Positions 8,475-14,594 of a stretch of DNA of 37,709 nt are shown here, in pieces. This DNA comes from a virus: the IMG/VR virus record IMGVR_UViG_3300005518_000014, positions 1 through 37,709 of that record; one strand, given 5' to 3'. The notes beneath the pieces were generated by a model. The model made no database searches. It was not told the origin of the DNA and saw only the letters and a list, made by a program, of their open reading frames with translations. The position numbers were made by a program, and so were the translations under genes. Positions within the stretch are counted from its first letter, which is position 1; each line of letters opens with the position of its first letter.

Positions 8475-8576
8475 CCCCTATCGCCCCGACCCCCCTGTCA
8501 CCGAGTACGGTGACGTCCCCCCAAATATTCCTTCGGAAGTACGATTTGCTAAGCAAATCGGGGAGAGGAGAGCATT
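8475..8576 (+). promoter_or_regulatory. Hairpin cluster between tail-tip and fibre genes
   Basis: Three hairpins lie in 100 bp. The first is GTCACCG-AGTA-CGGTGAC (8497-8514), a perfect 7-bp stem. The second is ATTCC-TTC-GGAAGT (8527-8540), related to the hairpin at 83-106. The third is CGATTTGC-TAA-GCAAATCG (8542-8560), an 8-bp stem that belongs to a dispersed palindrome family with copies at 33415 and 34347. The purine-rich GGGGAGAGGAG follows and serves as the RBS for the fibre gene. No T-run follows the stems. Confidence 0.6.
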
Positions 8577-9749
8577 ATGCCCACTGATGAAAAAGGAACT
8601 CAAATTCAATCCACGCAGGACATCGTCGACGGTGACCTGTGGTACACGGTTCATAACATGTTGACCACGCCGATCACAAAAACCAAGACGGGAACGAAGA
8701 TCAAGGCATGGTTGAAGACATACTTCGATGCTCTCTATCCGCCAGGAGTAAACGTGCTCACCAATGGGGGCTTCCGTGTTGCCCAGCGCGGTGTAGGTCC
8801 ATTCACATCCGTTTCAACATTCGTGAACAATGACGATTCGTACCTGTTGGATGGCTGCGTGTTTTTGGCCAATGGATCTGATACCTGTGATGTGTCCCGA
8901 GTGTACGACGCTGAATTCAAATCTGATTATAAGATCAGGCTGGATGTAGAGACGGCCAATAGAAGGTTTGGGATCTTGTTGCCGGTTGGGTATAAGGACA
9001 GTTTGAATATTATCAAGAACGGCAGAGCCAGTTTGCAATTCAAGATCAAACGAACCGGTACTTCCGTATCCAATATTCGCGCCTATCTTTTATCCTGGAA
9101 TGGAACGGCTGATGTGATTACGTCGGATCCCATTTCAGCCTGGGGCTCCGCCGGATCGGACCCAACGTTTGTTGCCAACTGGACAGCGGAAAACGTCGCA
9201 GCCAATATCCCCATTACCACTTCAACTGTTCTTCAGCAAATCGAGAACATTGTAGTAGATACCGCTAGTGTAGCCAATTTAGGAGTATTGATCATTGTGG
9301 ATGACACGGACGCCGTGGTGGGAGATTTCATTGACATTGGAGATATAAAGTTAGAAGCCGGGTCCACCTGCACTGCATGGGTGAATAAACCTGCTGCTCA
9401 AGAAGAAGCGGACTGTCAAAGATTATGCACGGTGTTTCAAGGTGAGGCAGTCACCTGGGCAGTGTTCGGCATGGGTATGTGTATCTCCACAACTGCTTGC
9501 TATGTAGCCGTCCATTTTCCGGTTGAAATGAGAGTCGTTCCCACACTTTCCTATGATGCCTTAGCCAATTTCAGGGTTTGGGTGGATGCTGTTACTGCAA
9601 CACCGACTGTCATGGCCAATACATATGGCACCAAGAAAACAGGACTGCTTGCGATCACCGTTGCATCTGGTCTTGCTGCCGGGAAAGCAGTTATGCTCAG
9701 CATCAACAATACGACCAATGCAATATTAGTGTTTTCGGCGGAGTTGTGA
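8577..9749 (+). CDS. Tail fibre / receptor-binding protein
   Basis: 390 aa with RBS GGAGAGGAG. The N-terminal ~55 residues are the virion attachment part (PTDEKGTQIQSTQDIVDGD). From residue ~58 it has the widespread phage fibre pattern NVLTNGGFRVAQRGVG followed by a beta-sandwich resembling a carbohydrate-binding module. It ends in a small beta domain closing with INNTTNAILVFSAEL. It is followed by a tail-fibre-assembly-like gene, which supports a receptor-binding role. Confidence 0.8.
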   Translation: MPTDEKGTQIQSTQDIVDGDLWYTVHNMLTTPITKTKTGTKIKAWLKTYFDALYPPGVNVLTNGGFRVAQRGVGPFTSVSTFVNNDDSYLLDGCVFLANGSDTCDVSRVYDAEFKSDYKIRLDVETANRRFGILLPVGYKDSLNIIKNGRASLQFKIKRTGTSVSNIRAYLLSWNGTADVITSDPISAWGSAGSDPTFVANWTAENVAANIPITTSTVLQQIENIVVDTASVANLGVLIIVDDTDAVVGDFIDIGDIKLEAGSTCTAWVNKPAAQEEADCQRLCTVFQGEAVTWAVFGMGMCISTTACYVAVHFPVEMRVVPTLSYDALANFRVWVDAVTATPTVMANTYGTKKTGLLAITVASGLAAGKAVMLSINNTTNAILVFSAEL

Positions 9750-9752
9750 AAA

Positions 9753-10148
9753 ATGTACAAAAAAGATGCCAATGGAATCATCATACGTATCCGGGACAAC
9801 GCAAGCATTCCAGCAGTTGACAGCAACGCTGATTACATGGATTATCTTGCCTGGGTTGCAAAGGGGAATGTGGCGCCTGTTGATCCGAATCCGGTGCCTG
9901 GTGCAACTGAGCTGCGATTTCAGGCAGCCAAAACAAGCGCAAAAAACATCCCCAATTGGGCGACGTGGTCGCAGCAGGATTGGGCGATGTGGCGGGATCT
10001 GAATGTCTCTGCGACGCAGATCAACGCGATCGGAAATCTCACGGATGCCAAAGCGATGCTCAATAAGATGAGCGTTGTGCTGGACAGCCTGGCGAAGATG
10101 GAGATCTCGCTCCGGGACCAGGTGTGGCCGGATCTGCCTAACGCCTAA
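9753..10148 (+). CDS. Tail fibre-associated (assembly-like) protein
   Basis: 131 aa, starting three bases after the fibre gene stop. The first 50 residues (MYKKDANGIIIRIRDNASIP ... NADYMDYLAWVAKGN) are a recurrent pattern in proteins encoded just after phage fibres. The remaining ~80 residues are helical. It probably aids fibre folding or attachment, a role inferred from position and the N-terminal pattern. The RBS is weak, so translation may be coupled to the fibre gene. Confidence 0.7.
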   Translation: MYKKDANGIIIRIRDNASIPAVDSNADYMDYLAWVAKGNVAPVDPNPVPGATELRFQAAKTSAKNIPNWATWSQQDWAMWRDLNVSATQINAIGNLTDAKAMLNKMSVVLDSLAKMEISLRDQVWPDLPNA

Positions 10149-10181
10149 GGTACTGATCAGTAAGGGGAGTAGAATGGCCGC

Positions 10182-10733
10182 ATGCACAGCACTATAGTGG
10201 ATTCACCGACAGATCGACCACGCATTTTTTCACATCTGACACGGACGCGCTTTCTGCACATCGAGGATTCGCTCGAGCGTGGGAAGCTGCGTTTTTTTAT
10301 TGGCTCATTTGAGAGGGGCAAAGGCTCGAGTTCCATGGCATACGCTTTCCTGGACGTGGATGATGCGCGCGTGGTCTTCAGTGATATGGCCTGGGGCAAG
10401 CCGGTTGAGTTCATCGATTTCAAAGGCGGGAGAGACAGCAGATTTCATGCGTTGATCTCGCGCGTGTTGAAGATTGACACGAAGGCCGGCATGCCGCGCG
10501 AGGCATCGGCAGTCTGGATCGAGGTGCAGAATGGACCAGGGCAGCAGCTGGGTGATGGCGCAGTGAAACCAGACGGGCTTCCGTCATTGGCGATCTCGAT
10601 CCCGTTGACGATCTTCGAAGCGAGAACGCTGGCATTCGCGTGCCTGGCTTATATGCAGGCTTGGGATGTCGCTCGTCTTGTGCGCAGGCCTGGTGCCGCG
10701 GCGAAACAAGATGATCTCAGTAATTGCCATTGA
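10182..10733 (+). CDS. Uncharacterised protein with a repeat element in its 3' end
   Basis: 183 aa; start ATG at 10182, with AAGGGGAG about 12 bases upstream. I do not recognise a family. The middle (AYAFLDVDDARVVFSDMAWG) and the C-terminal half (IEVQNGPGQQLGDGAVKP, IPLTIFEARTLAFACLAYMQ) look like an ordered alpha/beta protein. The last ~20 codons are made by one of the TCTTGT-N24-ACAAGA elements (10676-10711) and following DNA, so the natural C-terminus may have been replaced when the element arrived. It sits at the end of the late operon. Confidence 0.65.
   Translation: MHSTIVDSPTDRPRIFSHLTRTRFLHIEDSLERGKLRFFIGSFERGKGSSSMAYAFLDVDDARVVFSDMAWGKPVEFIDFKGGRDSRFHALISRVLKIDTKAGMPREASAVWIEVQNGPGQQLGDGAVKPDGLPSLAISIPLTIFEARTLAFACLAYMQAWDVARLVRRPGAAAKQDDLSNCH
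10676..10711. repeat. 36-bp element unit 1 (TCTTGT-N24-ACAAGA)
   Basis: Half-sites at 10676-10681 and 10706-10711. The core contains the palindromes CAGGCCTG (10685-10692) and GCCGCGGC (10695-10702). This unit overlaps the last codons of the gene ending at 10733, the only intact copy inside a coding region. Confidence 0.9.
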
Positions 10734-10760
10734 TTTAATGCACAGCACCCGCTTCGCTTG

Positions 10761-10796
10761 TCTTGTGTGCGGTCGCTCGAGCCTGGCTTCACAAGA
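10761..10796. repeat. 36-bp element unit 2 (TCTTGT-N24-ACAAGA)
   Basis: Half-sites at 10761-10766 and 10791-10796. The core includes GCTCGAGC overlapping AGCCTGGCT. The unit and its right flank (TTGATCGGCGA) are duplicated at 30262 with a different right half of the core. Confidence 0.9.
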
Positions 10797-10811
10797 TTGA
10801 TCGGCGACTAA

Positions 10812-10847
10812 TCTTGTTTGGATATCTCCGGAGCTGCAGGAACAAGA
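10812..10847. repeat. 36-bp element unit 3 (TCTTGT-N24-ACAAGA)
   Basis: Half-sites at 10812-10817 and 10842-10847. The core holds GATATC, TCCGGA and CTGCAG in succession. It forms a composite with unit 2, separated by 15 bp, matching the composite at 30262-30348. Confidence 0.9.
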
Positions 10848-10872
10848 TGATGCACAGCACCCGCTGCGCTTG

Positions 10873-10908
10873 TCTTGTGTGCCGGTGATCATCTGGCCAG
10901 AAACAAGA
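10873..10908. repeat. 36-bp element unit 4 (TCTTGT-N24-ACAAGA)
   Basis: Half-sites at 10873-10878 and 10903-10908. The core holds TGATCA (10886-10891) directly followed by the 10-bp palindrome TCTGGCCAGA (10892-10901). Confidence 0.9.
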
Positions 10909-11097
10909 CAATGGACCATTTTGGGGATAGTCTCGAAATTCGTGACCACAGGAAGCGCCAGGACGAACGCAGTGGAGTCGGGCCACACAGCAACACCCCG
11001 AAATTCCGGATTAATTCTTGTTTGGAAAATCGCTCGAGAAATTACAACCCCCAATCTTGTGCAAATTTAATTGGCCACTTTGCCATTTCCAGAAAGA

Positions 11098-11133
11098 TCT
11101 TGTCGTACTGAAGAGGCGAGATCCTGAACAAGA
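11098..11133. repeat. 36-bp element unit 5 (TCTTGT-N24-ACAAGA)
   Basis: Half-sites at 11098-11103 and 11128-11133 with exact 24-bp spacing. The core palindromes are weak here (AGG...CCT only), so it may be a decayed copy. Confidence 0.85.
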
Positions 11134-11186
11134 CGCACGCACGTTGACCCCTGCCCTCCCCAGATCTGCCCCTGTAAATTTAATAT

Positions 11187-11315
11187 CGCGTAGCCACTAT
11201 ATCTCTCTCCAAACTTTGGGCGTCTGTGTGGCTGGATGGGGCGGGCGGGGGCTGCGCCCACACGGAAGGCGCGAGGCTCCGATCCCCCTGCGCGCGTGCT
11301 GAGTGGCTACACGCG
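11187..11315. other. Long-range inverted repeat with inner GC-rich hairpin (possible structured RNA)
   Basis: GTAGCCACT (11190-11198) pairs perfectly with AGTGGCTAC (11302-11310). The pairing is extended by CGCG on both sides with a 2-base bulge. Inside, GTGTGG (11226-11231) pairs with CCACAC (11258-11263) around a G-rich loop. It lies just upstream of the promoter at 11345. It could be a structured RNA, an operator loop, or the ends of a small mobile relic; nothing decides between them. Confidence 0.35.
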
Positions 11316-11344
11316 CATGAATAGAACATATGTACCTGATTTAA

Positions 11345-11353
11345 TGCTATACT
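11345..11353 (+). promoter_or_regulatory. Extended -10 promoter for the HTH gene
   Basis: TG-C-TATACT: extended TG at 11345-11346 and -10 TATACT at 11348-11353. No good -35 is visible. A start of transcription near 11360 leaves a ~24-base leader containing TTGGAG before the ATG at 11384. Confidence 0.55.
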
Positions 11354-11383
11354 CGATTCATGGTATTGCAATTGGAGATGGTT

Positions 11384-11617
11384 ATGGAAGAGGAAAAAAT
11401 CTTGACTGCCGCTGAAGCCGCTGCACGATTGGGTGTGACCCCGGGCGCGATCGCGCAGTGGTTGAAACAGGGTTATTTCCCCCGTGCCTACCGGGTGAAT
11501 CCACGGACACAATCTGCCTGGCGAATTCCGCAAGGAGATGTGGACGCGTTCATCGAAGAGCGCCGGAAACAACGCGGCTTTTTTTATACGCCAACAAATC
11601 CCCCCATAGCAGCATAG
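11384..11617 (+). CDS. Helix-turn-helix regulator (excisionase/MerR-like HTH_17 fold)
   Basis: 77 aa from ATG 11384, chosen because TTGGAG lies 6 bases upstream; ATG 11360 would be almost leaderless. ILTAAEAAARLGVTPGAIAQWLKQGYFPRAYRV is the classic helix-turn-helix of small excisionase/AlpA-like proteins, followed by AWRIPQGDVDAFIEER, the usual wing and C-terminal helix. Candidate roles are lysogeny regulator or recombination directionality factor. It stands alone, transcribed toward the convergent minus-strand operon at 11652-12200. The 36-bp repeats upstream could be its binding sites, a speculative link. Confidence 0.8.
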   Translation: MEEEKILTAAEAAARLGVTPGAIAQWLKQGYFPRAYRVNPRTQSAWRIPQGDVDAFIEERRKQRGFFYTPTNPPIAA

Positions 11618-11651
11618 ATAGCAGGCTTTCCCCGAATGCTGAACACGCGTT

Positions 11652-11837
11652 CTATTTCAGCGCGCCCTTTGGTAGGATTTTGGATTGGCCATTCATGACG
11701 GCGGTTTCGTATGCGGACCAGGATGGCTGGCCTTTGTAGAAGTAACCAGCCTCACCTGCTATCTTATTGAGTGTGGCCATGCGTTTCGATGAGCGACGGG
11801 TGCTTGTTGTGTCACCCTTGGGCGCGGACTTGTTCAT
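11652..11837 (-). CDS. Small basic protein of unknown function
   Basis: 61 aa, minus strand. Start ATG at 11837 overlaps the previous gene's stop (ATGA) and has AAGGAGCTAACGT in front. Rich in Lys/Ser/Thr in the first 25 residues, then a short Tyr/Trp-containing segment (EAGYFYKGQPSWSAYE). No family recognised. The coupling and RBS support translation. Last gene of a three-gene operon. Confidence 0.6.
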   Translation of the reverse strand: MNKSAPKGDTTSTRRSSKRMATLNKIAGEAGYFYKGQPSWSAYETAVMNGQSKILPKGALK

Positions 11838-12007
11838 ACGTTAGCTCCTTGCAAGGTACAGGTGTGAAAATTGAACTTGACGGTCTGTGATCCATCGAAT
11901 TTCGGATGGGCTTTTATTGGGCTTGATTTGATGGCCTGGTAAGCTGCGACGACGAGGATCCATGTCCAGAAATAGCAGTACGTGAGTGCGGTTTTCAGGT
12001 TTGACAT
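11834..12007 (-). CDS. Small single-pass membrane protein
   Basis: 57 aa, start at 12007 directly after the upstream stop (TAA-A-ATG), with GGGGGAA as RBS. Residues ~5-25 (LKTALTYCYFWTWILVVAAY) form one membrane helix, followed by a short polar tail. Function unknown. A longer reading frame from 12160 exists but would overlap the upstream gene almost completely, so the internal start is preferred. Confidence 0.6.
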   Translation of the reverse strand: MSNLKTALTYCYFWTWILVVAAYQAIKSSPIKAHPKFDGSQTVKFNFHTCTLQGANV

Positions 12008-12008
12008 T

Positions 12009-12200
12009 TTATTCCCCCGCCTTGAATCTGTTTCTGTTTTGGTAGAGCCAGATTTCAAGCCATTCGGCTTTGATGTGCTCAACGTCAGTCTGTGGGTCGA
12101 GCGACTTGGCTGAGGCAATGAGAAGGTTGGCTGTGCTTTGCTCCTTGGCGTCAAATGCACGTTTGATGAGATTTCGGGCAGATTCCTGATTGTTGTTCAT
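12009..12200 (-). CDS. Small acidic/helical protein, first gene of minus operon
   Basis: 63 aa, start ATG 12200 preceded by AAAAGGAAAACAGCC. Predominantly helical (NLIKRAFDAKEQSTANLLIASAK pattern, given here in part: NLIKRAFDAK). No family recognised. It opens the minus-strand operon 12200-11652. Upstream is an intergenic region with a plus-strand extended -10 and a strong hairpin. Confidence 0.6.
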   Translation of the reverse strand: MNNNQESARNLIKRAFDAKEQSTANLLIASAKSLDPQTDVEHIKAEWLEIWLYQNRNRFKAGE

Positions 12201-12220
12201 GGCTGTTTTCCTTTTCCGGG

Positions 12221-12229
12221 TGATATAAT
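12221..12229 (+). promoter_or_regulatory. Extended -10 promoter (TGA-TATAAT)
   Basis: Consensus TATAAT at 12224-12229 with an upstream TG. Expected start near 12236, giving a short RNA that would end at the hairpin 12259-12284. The promoter points away from the minus-strand gene at 12200. Confidence 0.5.
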
Positions 12230-12235
12230 TTGGGC

Positions 12236-12296
12236 GGCTGACCTTTCCGGGTGAGCCGGTCCCTCCCGTTCCTGCGGGAGGGACTATTTGTTTCTC
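12236..12296 (+). ncRNA. Candidate ~60-nt small RNA ending in a strong hairpin
   Basis: Downstream of the extended -10 the sequence folds into two hairpins. The first is GGCT-G-ACC-N5-GGGT-G-AGCC. The second is GTCCCTCCCG-TTCCTG-CGGGAGGGAC (12259-12284), a perfect 10-bp stem followed by TATTTGTTTCTC. This has the shape of a small RNA with an intrinsic terminator. The hairpin alone could instead be a shared terminator. No homologue is known to me. Confidence 0.4.
12259..12284 (+). terminator. Strong hairpin, possible intrinsic terminator
   Basis: Perfect 10-bp GC-rich stem with a 6-base loop. The + strand side is followed by TATTTGTTT, a broken T-run, so termination of plus-strand transcription is plausible. 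The minus-strand side has no T-run. Confidence 0.55.
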
Positions 12297-12421
12297 AATG
12301 ATGTAATATTATCACCGTCCTACAACGGTGTCAAGCTCTACACATGTCAATTGTGCAAGTTAGGGGAGTGACTTTTACGCTTAGTGTAAAACCGATGAAT
12401 GGGAAGTGGCTCAGCGCGCGG

Positions 12422-12435
12422 TCCCGACGTCGGGA
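12422..12435. repeat. Palindrome TCCCGACGTCGGGA, copy 1
   Basis: Perfect 14-bp palindrome, followed after one T by the TCTTGT of unit 6. The same arrangement recurs at 13153-13173, and a third copy lies at 30353-30366. Companion of the 36-bp element family. Confidence 0.85.
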
Positions 12436-12436
12436 T

Positions 12437-12472
12437 TCTTGTATGTGGCCACAGCTTCCAGGAATAACAAGA
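12437..12472. repeat. 36-bp element unit 6 (TCTTGT-N24-ACAAGA)
   Basis: Half-sites 12437-12442 and 12467-12472. The core has two clear palindromes: TGTGGCCACA (12444-12453) and TTCCAGGAA (12456-12464). Unit 7 begins 3 bases later. Confidence 0.92.
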
Positions 12473-12475
12473 TCT

Positions 12476-12511
12476 TCTTGTATACCTGGCGCCCAGGTCC
12501 TGAGGACAAGA
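12476..12511. repeat. 36-bp element unit 7 (TCTTGT-N24-ACAAGA)
   Basis: Half-sites 12476-12481 and 12506-12511. Core hairpins are ACCTGG-CGC-CCAGGT (12484-12498) and CCT-G-AGG (12499-12505), packed side by side. The element abuts the stop codon (12512-12514) of the minus-strand membrane protein gene. Confidence 0.92.
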
Positions 12512-12703
12512 CTAGCGCCGCTCCCGATCGGTAAGAATATAGATCCCCAGTGGGAGCACATAAAGGATCAGCCATACCAGGGCCCAATCTTCCAGAGTCT
12601 GTTGATCGATCAATGACTTGGTGAATGCCCAGAAGAGCACCGCGAAAGTTAGAACGATGACGACGAACACGTGCTTCTCACGGCGGGTGAAGAAGTTAAA
12701 CAT
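12512..12703 (-). CDS. Small two-helix membrane protein
   Basis: 63 aa. Start 12703 lies inside the last codons of the upstream PH-domain gene (8-base overlap), so translation is likely coupled. Two membrane helices: residues ~10-28 (KHVFVVIVLTFAVLFWAFTK) and ~39-57 (DWALVWLILYVLPLGIYIL), with charged ends. It forms the end of a minus-strand operon with the PH-domain protein and may be its membrane anchor, an inference from position only. The stop codon touches a 36-bp repeat unit. Confidence 0.68.
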   Translation of the reverse strand: MFNFFTRREKHVFVVIVLTFAVLFWAFTKSLIDQQTLEDWALVWLILYVLPLGIYILTDRERR

Positions 12704-13112
12704 TATCTGCGGGTGGTTGTTTATCTGGCAGTTGAGGGTGAGCTTCTGTAAGGATTTGTTTCATAATATAGCGATAGGCTTTATGCGCCTTATCTGCTCC
12801 GCGGAACTGAAAGCTGTAATTCCCTGCCGCGGTGAGCAGTGTGATCTCGCTTGTCTGAAATATCATGCCTTCATCGGCAGAAGCCACTCCAATGATCTGG
12901 TTGTATGGGATCGAAACCATGGACTTCTTTTTGGTTAGGAAGGCCTGATCGTAAAAGATGATCCGTTGATCAGTAAAACCAACAAATCCTGTTCCAGCAC
13001 CTTTGCAGTCAAAAACCCCCACCAGCGTTTCGCCTGGGATCACATATGCCTGGATTCGCTTGAGCTGACTCTCGTTGTCGTATACAACTTTTTGTTCCGC
13101 AGGTTGGGTCAT
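12696..13112 (-). CDS. Bacterial PH-domain protein
   Basis: 138 aa, start 13112 with GGAAAGGAGAAACG upstream. The body (residues ~15-120) fits the bacterial PH domain: YVIPGETLVGVFDCKGAGTG, FVGFTDQRIIFYDQAFLTKK, SIPYNQIIGVASADEGMIF, then an EITLLTAAGNYSFQFRG strand pair and a closing helix KAHKAYRYIMKQIL. These domains usually mediate membrane or protein association. It sits between the PD-(D/E)XK gene and the small membrane protein, in a position where prophages often carry lysogeny-expressed (moron or defence) genes. Confidence 0.78.
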   Translation of the reverse strand: MTQPAEQKVVYDNESQLKRIQAYVIPGETLVGVFDCKGAGTGFVGFTDQRIIFYDQAFLTKKKSMVSIPYNQIIGVASADEGMIFQTSEITLLTAAGNYSFQFRGADKAHKAYRYIMKQILTEAHPQLPDKQPPADNV

Positions 13113-13130
13113 CGTTTCTCCTTTCCAATT

Positions 13131-13166
13131 GGTTCAACGTTGAACCGCGCGGTCCCGACGTCGGGA
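13131..13166. repeat. Paired palindromes GGTTCAACGTTGAACC and TCCCGACGTCGGGA
   Basis: A 16-bp perfect palindrome (13131-13146) and a 14-bp perfect palindrome (13153-13166) separated by GCGCGG. The same pair occurs in inverted order at 30353-30388. They lie upstream of the PH-domain gene's RBS, so they could be operators. GTTCAACGTTGAAC also appears at 16875-16888 inside a coding region. Confidence 0.85.
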
Positions 13167-13190
13167 TTCTTGTCCACAGGACTGACTTTG

Positions 13191-13226
13191 TCTTGTATGC
13201 CTGGTGGCCAGGACCTGAGGACAAGA
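13191..13226. repeat. 36-bp element unit 8 (TCTTGT-N24-ACAAGA)
   Basis: Half-sites 13191-13196 and 13221-13226. Core: CCTGG-TGG-CCAGG and CCT-G-AGG, close to unit 7. It ends one base before the stop codon of the minus gene at 13228. A lone TCTTGT half-site at 13168 looks like a unit interrupted by this one. Confidence 0.92.
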
Positions 13227-13227
13227 T

Positions 13228-14055
13228 TTAGCTTTCAGTTGTTGGCGGCTGTGTGGTTTCGGGTTCTTCAGGTTTGGGTTCAACATTGGATGAAGGCGAT
13301 TCTTTGGTCACTTTTTTGACGGGGCGTTTGTTGACACGGTTGACCTTGCGCAGGGCTTCATCGGCTTTCTCGCCTTCCATGACATCGCGCTTGATAATCT
13401 CCAGGACTAGAACATCCTTGATCTGATTGTTATCTATTTTCACATCAGGGGAGATCTTGCGAAGCTCGCGACGAATGACATCGAGAACTGGATCGCTCAA
13501 TGTAATTGCGCCGATGAAGAAGCGGCTGAGCGCCTGGCGTTGGGTATGGTAGCCACCTAGGACGGACCTGCTGAGTCCTTCCTTGCTGAGCAGATATAGG
13601 TTTTCGATATCGCCGGTGATCTTAGCATTGAGACGCATGAAGTCGATTTGGAGAACCAGGTCAAAGCCAATGGGTTTGCCATATGTGACCTTATAAATAT
13701 TCCAAAATGCACCATTGGTGAGGGCAACCCATTCGATGCCTTCATTGGCGGCGTAATCGACAGCCTGTTTGATATAGGCATCCTTCAAGTCAAGCCCGAT
13801 TGCTTTCACTTCGATGAGCATTTGTGATTTTCCATCAAGTTTGATGGCGAGATCCACGAAAGTGCCACGGATAACATATTCGGATGTGATCTCGGAATAT
13901 TTATCGAAGCCGAACACATCGGCAAGCATGTCGACGATAATGGTGACGGTATCGGATTCGTTTATGTCGCGGGATTTGGCGGAGGTGAGAACAGGTTGAA
14001 ATCTTTTGATGCCTGCACTTAATCTATCAGATACTTTTGTGGGGACGGTTGCCAT
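13228..14055 (-). CDS. PD-(D/E)XK protein, type I restriction HsdR N-terminal-like
   Basis: 275 aa, start 14055 with AAGGAGAATACAAT upstream. Nuclease-fold motifs in order: E33 (INESDTVTIIVDMLADVFGF), D68 (TFVDLAIKLDG), E82-V-K84 (MLIEVKAIG) and Q98 (IKQAVDYA), matching HSDR_N / type I restriction R N-terminal domains. The domain stands alone, without helicase parts, at residues ~10-130. Residues 130-235 are helical and the last 40 are Pro/Glu/Lys-rich. Stand-alone versions are common in prophages, and a role in defence or in nucleic-acid binding is possible. Transcribed divergently from the HTH gene at 14154, with a 36-bp element between. Confidence 0.78.
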   Translation of the reverse strand: MATVPTKVSDRLSAGIKRFQPVLTSAKSRDINESDTVTIIVDMLADVFGFDKYSEITSEYVIRGTFVDLAIKLDGKSQMLIEVKAIGLDLKDAYIKQAVDYAANEGIEWVALTNGAFWNIYKVTYGKPIGFDLVLQIDFMRLNAKITGDIENLYLLSKEGLSRSVLGGYHTQRQALSRFFIGAITLSDPVLDVIRRELRKISPDVKIDNNQIKDVLVLEIIKRDVMEGEKADEALRKVNRVNKRPVKKVTKESPSSNVEPKPEEPETTQPPTTES

Positions 14056-14075
14056 ATTGTATTCTCCTTCTTGTA

Positions 14076-14111
14076 TCTTGTTAATCAGATCCTTAGCGGC
14101 GCCCTACAAGA
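14076..14111. repeat. 36-bp element unit 9 (TCTTGT-N24-ACAAGA) in a divergent promoter region
   Basis: Half-sites 14076-14081 and 14106-14111. The core has ATC-A-GAT and GGCGCC. It fills the space between the divergent genes at 14055 (-) and 14154 (+) and lies just upstream of the -35-like TTGACG at 14119, an operator-like position. Confidence 0.9.
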
Positions 14112-14118
14112 TTGCCTC

Positions 14119-14147
14119 TTGACGGCAGATGGTAAGTATAGTAAGGT
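14119..14147 (+). promoter_or_regulatory. Putative promoter for the HTH operon
   Basis: -35 TTGACG (14119-14124), 17-bp spacer, weak -10 TAAGGT (14142-14147). It ends 7 bases before the ATG at 14154, leaving little leader; an AAGG is present. The -10 is poor, so activation may be required. Confidence 0.4.
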
Positions 14148-14153
14148 TGGTCT

Positions 14154-14372
14154 ATGAAAAAGACCGACACAGTCACAGTCACAGAATTCGCTGAGCAAGC
14201 AGGCGTGGATCGCAATACGGTTACTCTATGGGTGCGGGCCGGCAAGGTGAAGGGAAGCAAAAAAGGTCCCTTCCCTGGCAAGACCTCACCCATTTTGATT
14301 CCCAGGAGCGAGCTGGAGCGTGTGAAGAAGCTCATCAGCGAGGGCACCGGGAACGGTCACTCGGAGTCGTAG
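14154..14372 (+). CDS. HTH DNA-binding protein (MerR/excisionase-like)
   Basis: 72 aa. VTVTEFAEQAGVDRNTVTLWVRAGKVKG is a helix-turn-helix of the MerR/excisionase type; ILIPRSELERVKKLI completes the wing and helix. First of three plus-strand genes leading toward attP and integrase, so excisionase or a lysogeny control protein is plausible. The C-terminal tail GNGHSES resembles the tail of the protein ending at 14901 (GNGHSTS), hinting at shared ancestry of the 3' ends. Confidence 0.75.
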   Translation: MKKTDTVTVTEFAEQAGVDRNTVTLWVRAGKVKGSKKGPFPGKTSPILIPRSELERVKKLISEGTGNGHSES

Positions 14373-14375
14373 CGC

Positions 14376-14594
14376 ATGCCGAATCTTAGAAAGCTCAAGC
14401 GCCGCGAATATGATGAGCTCGAGCAGGCTCTCCTCGATGTGGAAGAGGCAGAGGCTGATTTCGGAAGGCCGGCTGGCAATCATTACAAGCTCATGCAATT
14501 GCTCCATAGGCTTTTTGGGCTCATGCATTTGGATAAGATCGAAATGAAGCGCGTAGCGCAGGAGGCAATCAATAATGGCTTTGAACCAGACTGA
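14376..14594 (+). CDS. Small helical protein of unknown function
   Basis: 72 aa, start 14376 with CGGAG nine bases upstream. Almost entirely helical and charged (LKRREYDELEQALLDVEEAE, then YKLMQLLHRLFGLMHLDKIE). No family recognised. It overlaps the next gene by 20 bases, supporting co-translation. Confidence 0.6.
   Translation: MPNLRKLKRREYDELEQALLDVEEAEADFGRPAGNHYKLMQLLHRLFGLMHLDKIEMKRVAQEAINNGFEPD

Larger units (their letters stand above)
10734..11344. other. Repeat-rich non-coding gap
   Basis: About 610 bp between the late operon and the HTH gene, with no convincing gene on either strand. It holds four intact TCTTGT-N24-ACAAGA units and three or four decayed half-sites (for example 11015, 11054). 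A ~30-bp direct repeat (ATGCACAGCACCCGCT, then CGCTTGTCTTGTGTGC) begins at ~10739 and again at ~10850. A long-range inverted repeat at 11187-11315 is listed separately. A late-operon terminator would be expected here, but no classical stem plus T-run is visible. Confidence 0.75.
12201..12436. other. Intergenic regulatory region with hairpins
   Basis: Contains the CCTTTTCCGGGTGA / CCTTTCCGGGTGA direct repeat (~12210 and ~12242) and the sRNA-like unit described separately. It also contains CACCG-N8-CGGTG (about 12315-12332), TTTTAC-N7-GTAAAA (about 12374-12392), and the palindrome TCCCGACGTCGGGA at 12422-12435. No gene is supported; a plus-strand frame from 12344 runs through repeats and is rejected. 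Confidence 0.6.

Noticed and set aside
8577-9749. Diversity-generating retroelement target in the fibre gene
   Set aside because: No reverse transcriptase gene and no template/variable repeat pair seen.
10676-11133. CRISPR-like array of short repeats
   Set aside because: Half-sites are only 6 bp, inverted, and enclose variable palindromic cores; units are irregularly spaced and no cas gene is present.
12344-12616. Plus-strand open frame of ~90 codons
   Set aside because: Runs through palindromes and two repeat units, lies opposite a better-supported minus-strand gene, and has no family pattern.
12966-13319. Plus-strand open frame of ~117 codons
   Set aside because: Antisense to the PH-domain gene and through repeat unit 8; no RBS or recognisable protein.
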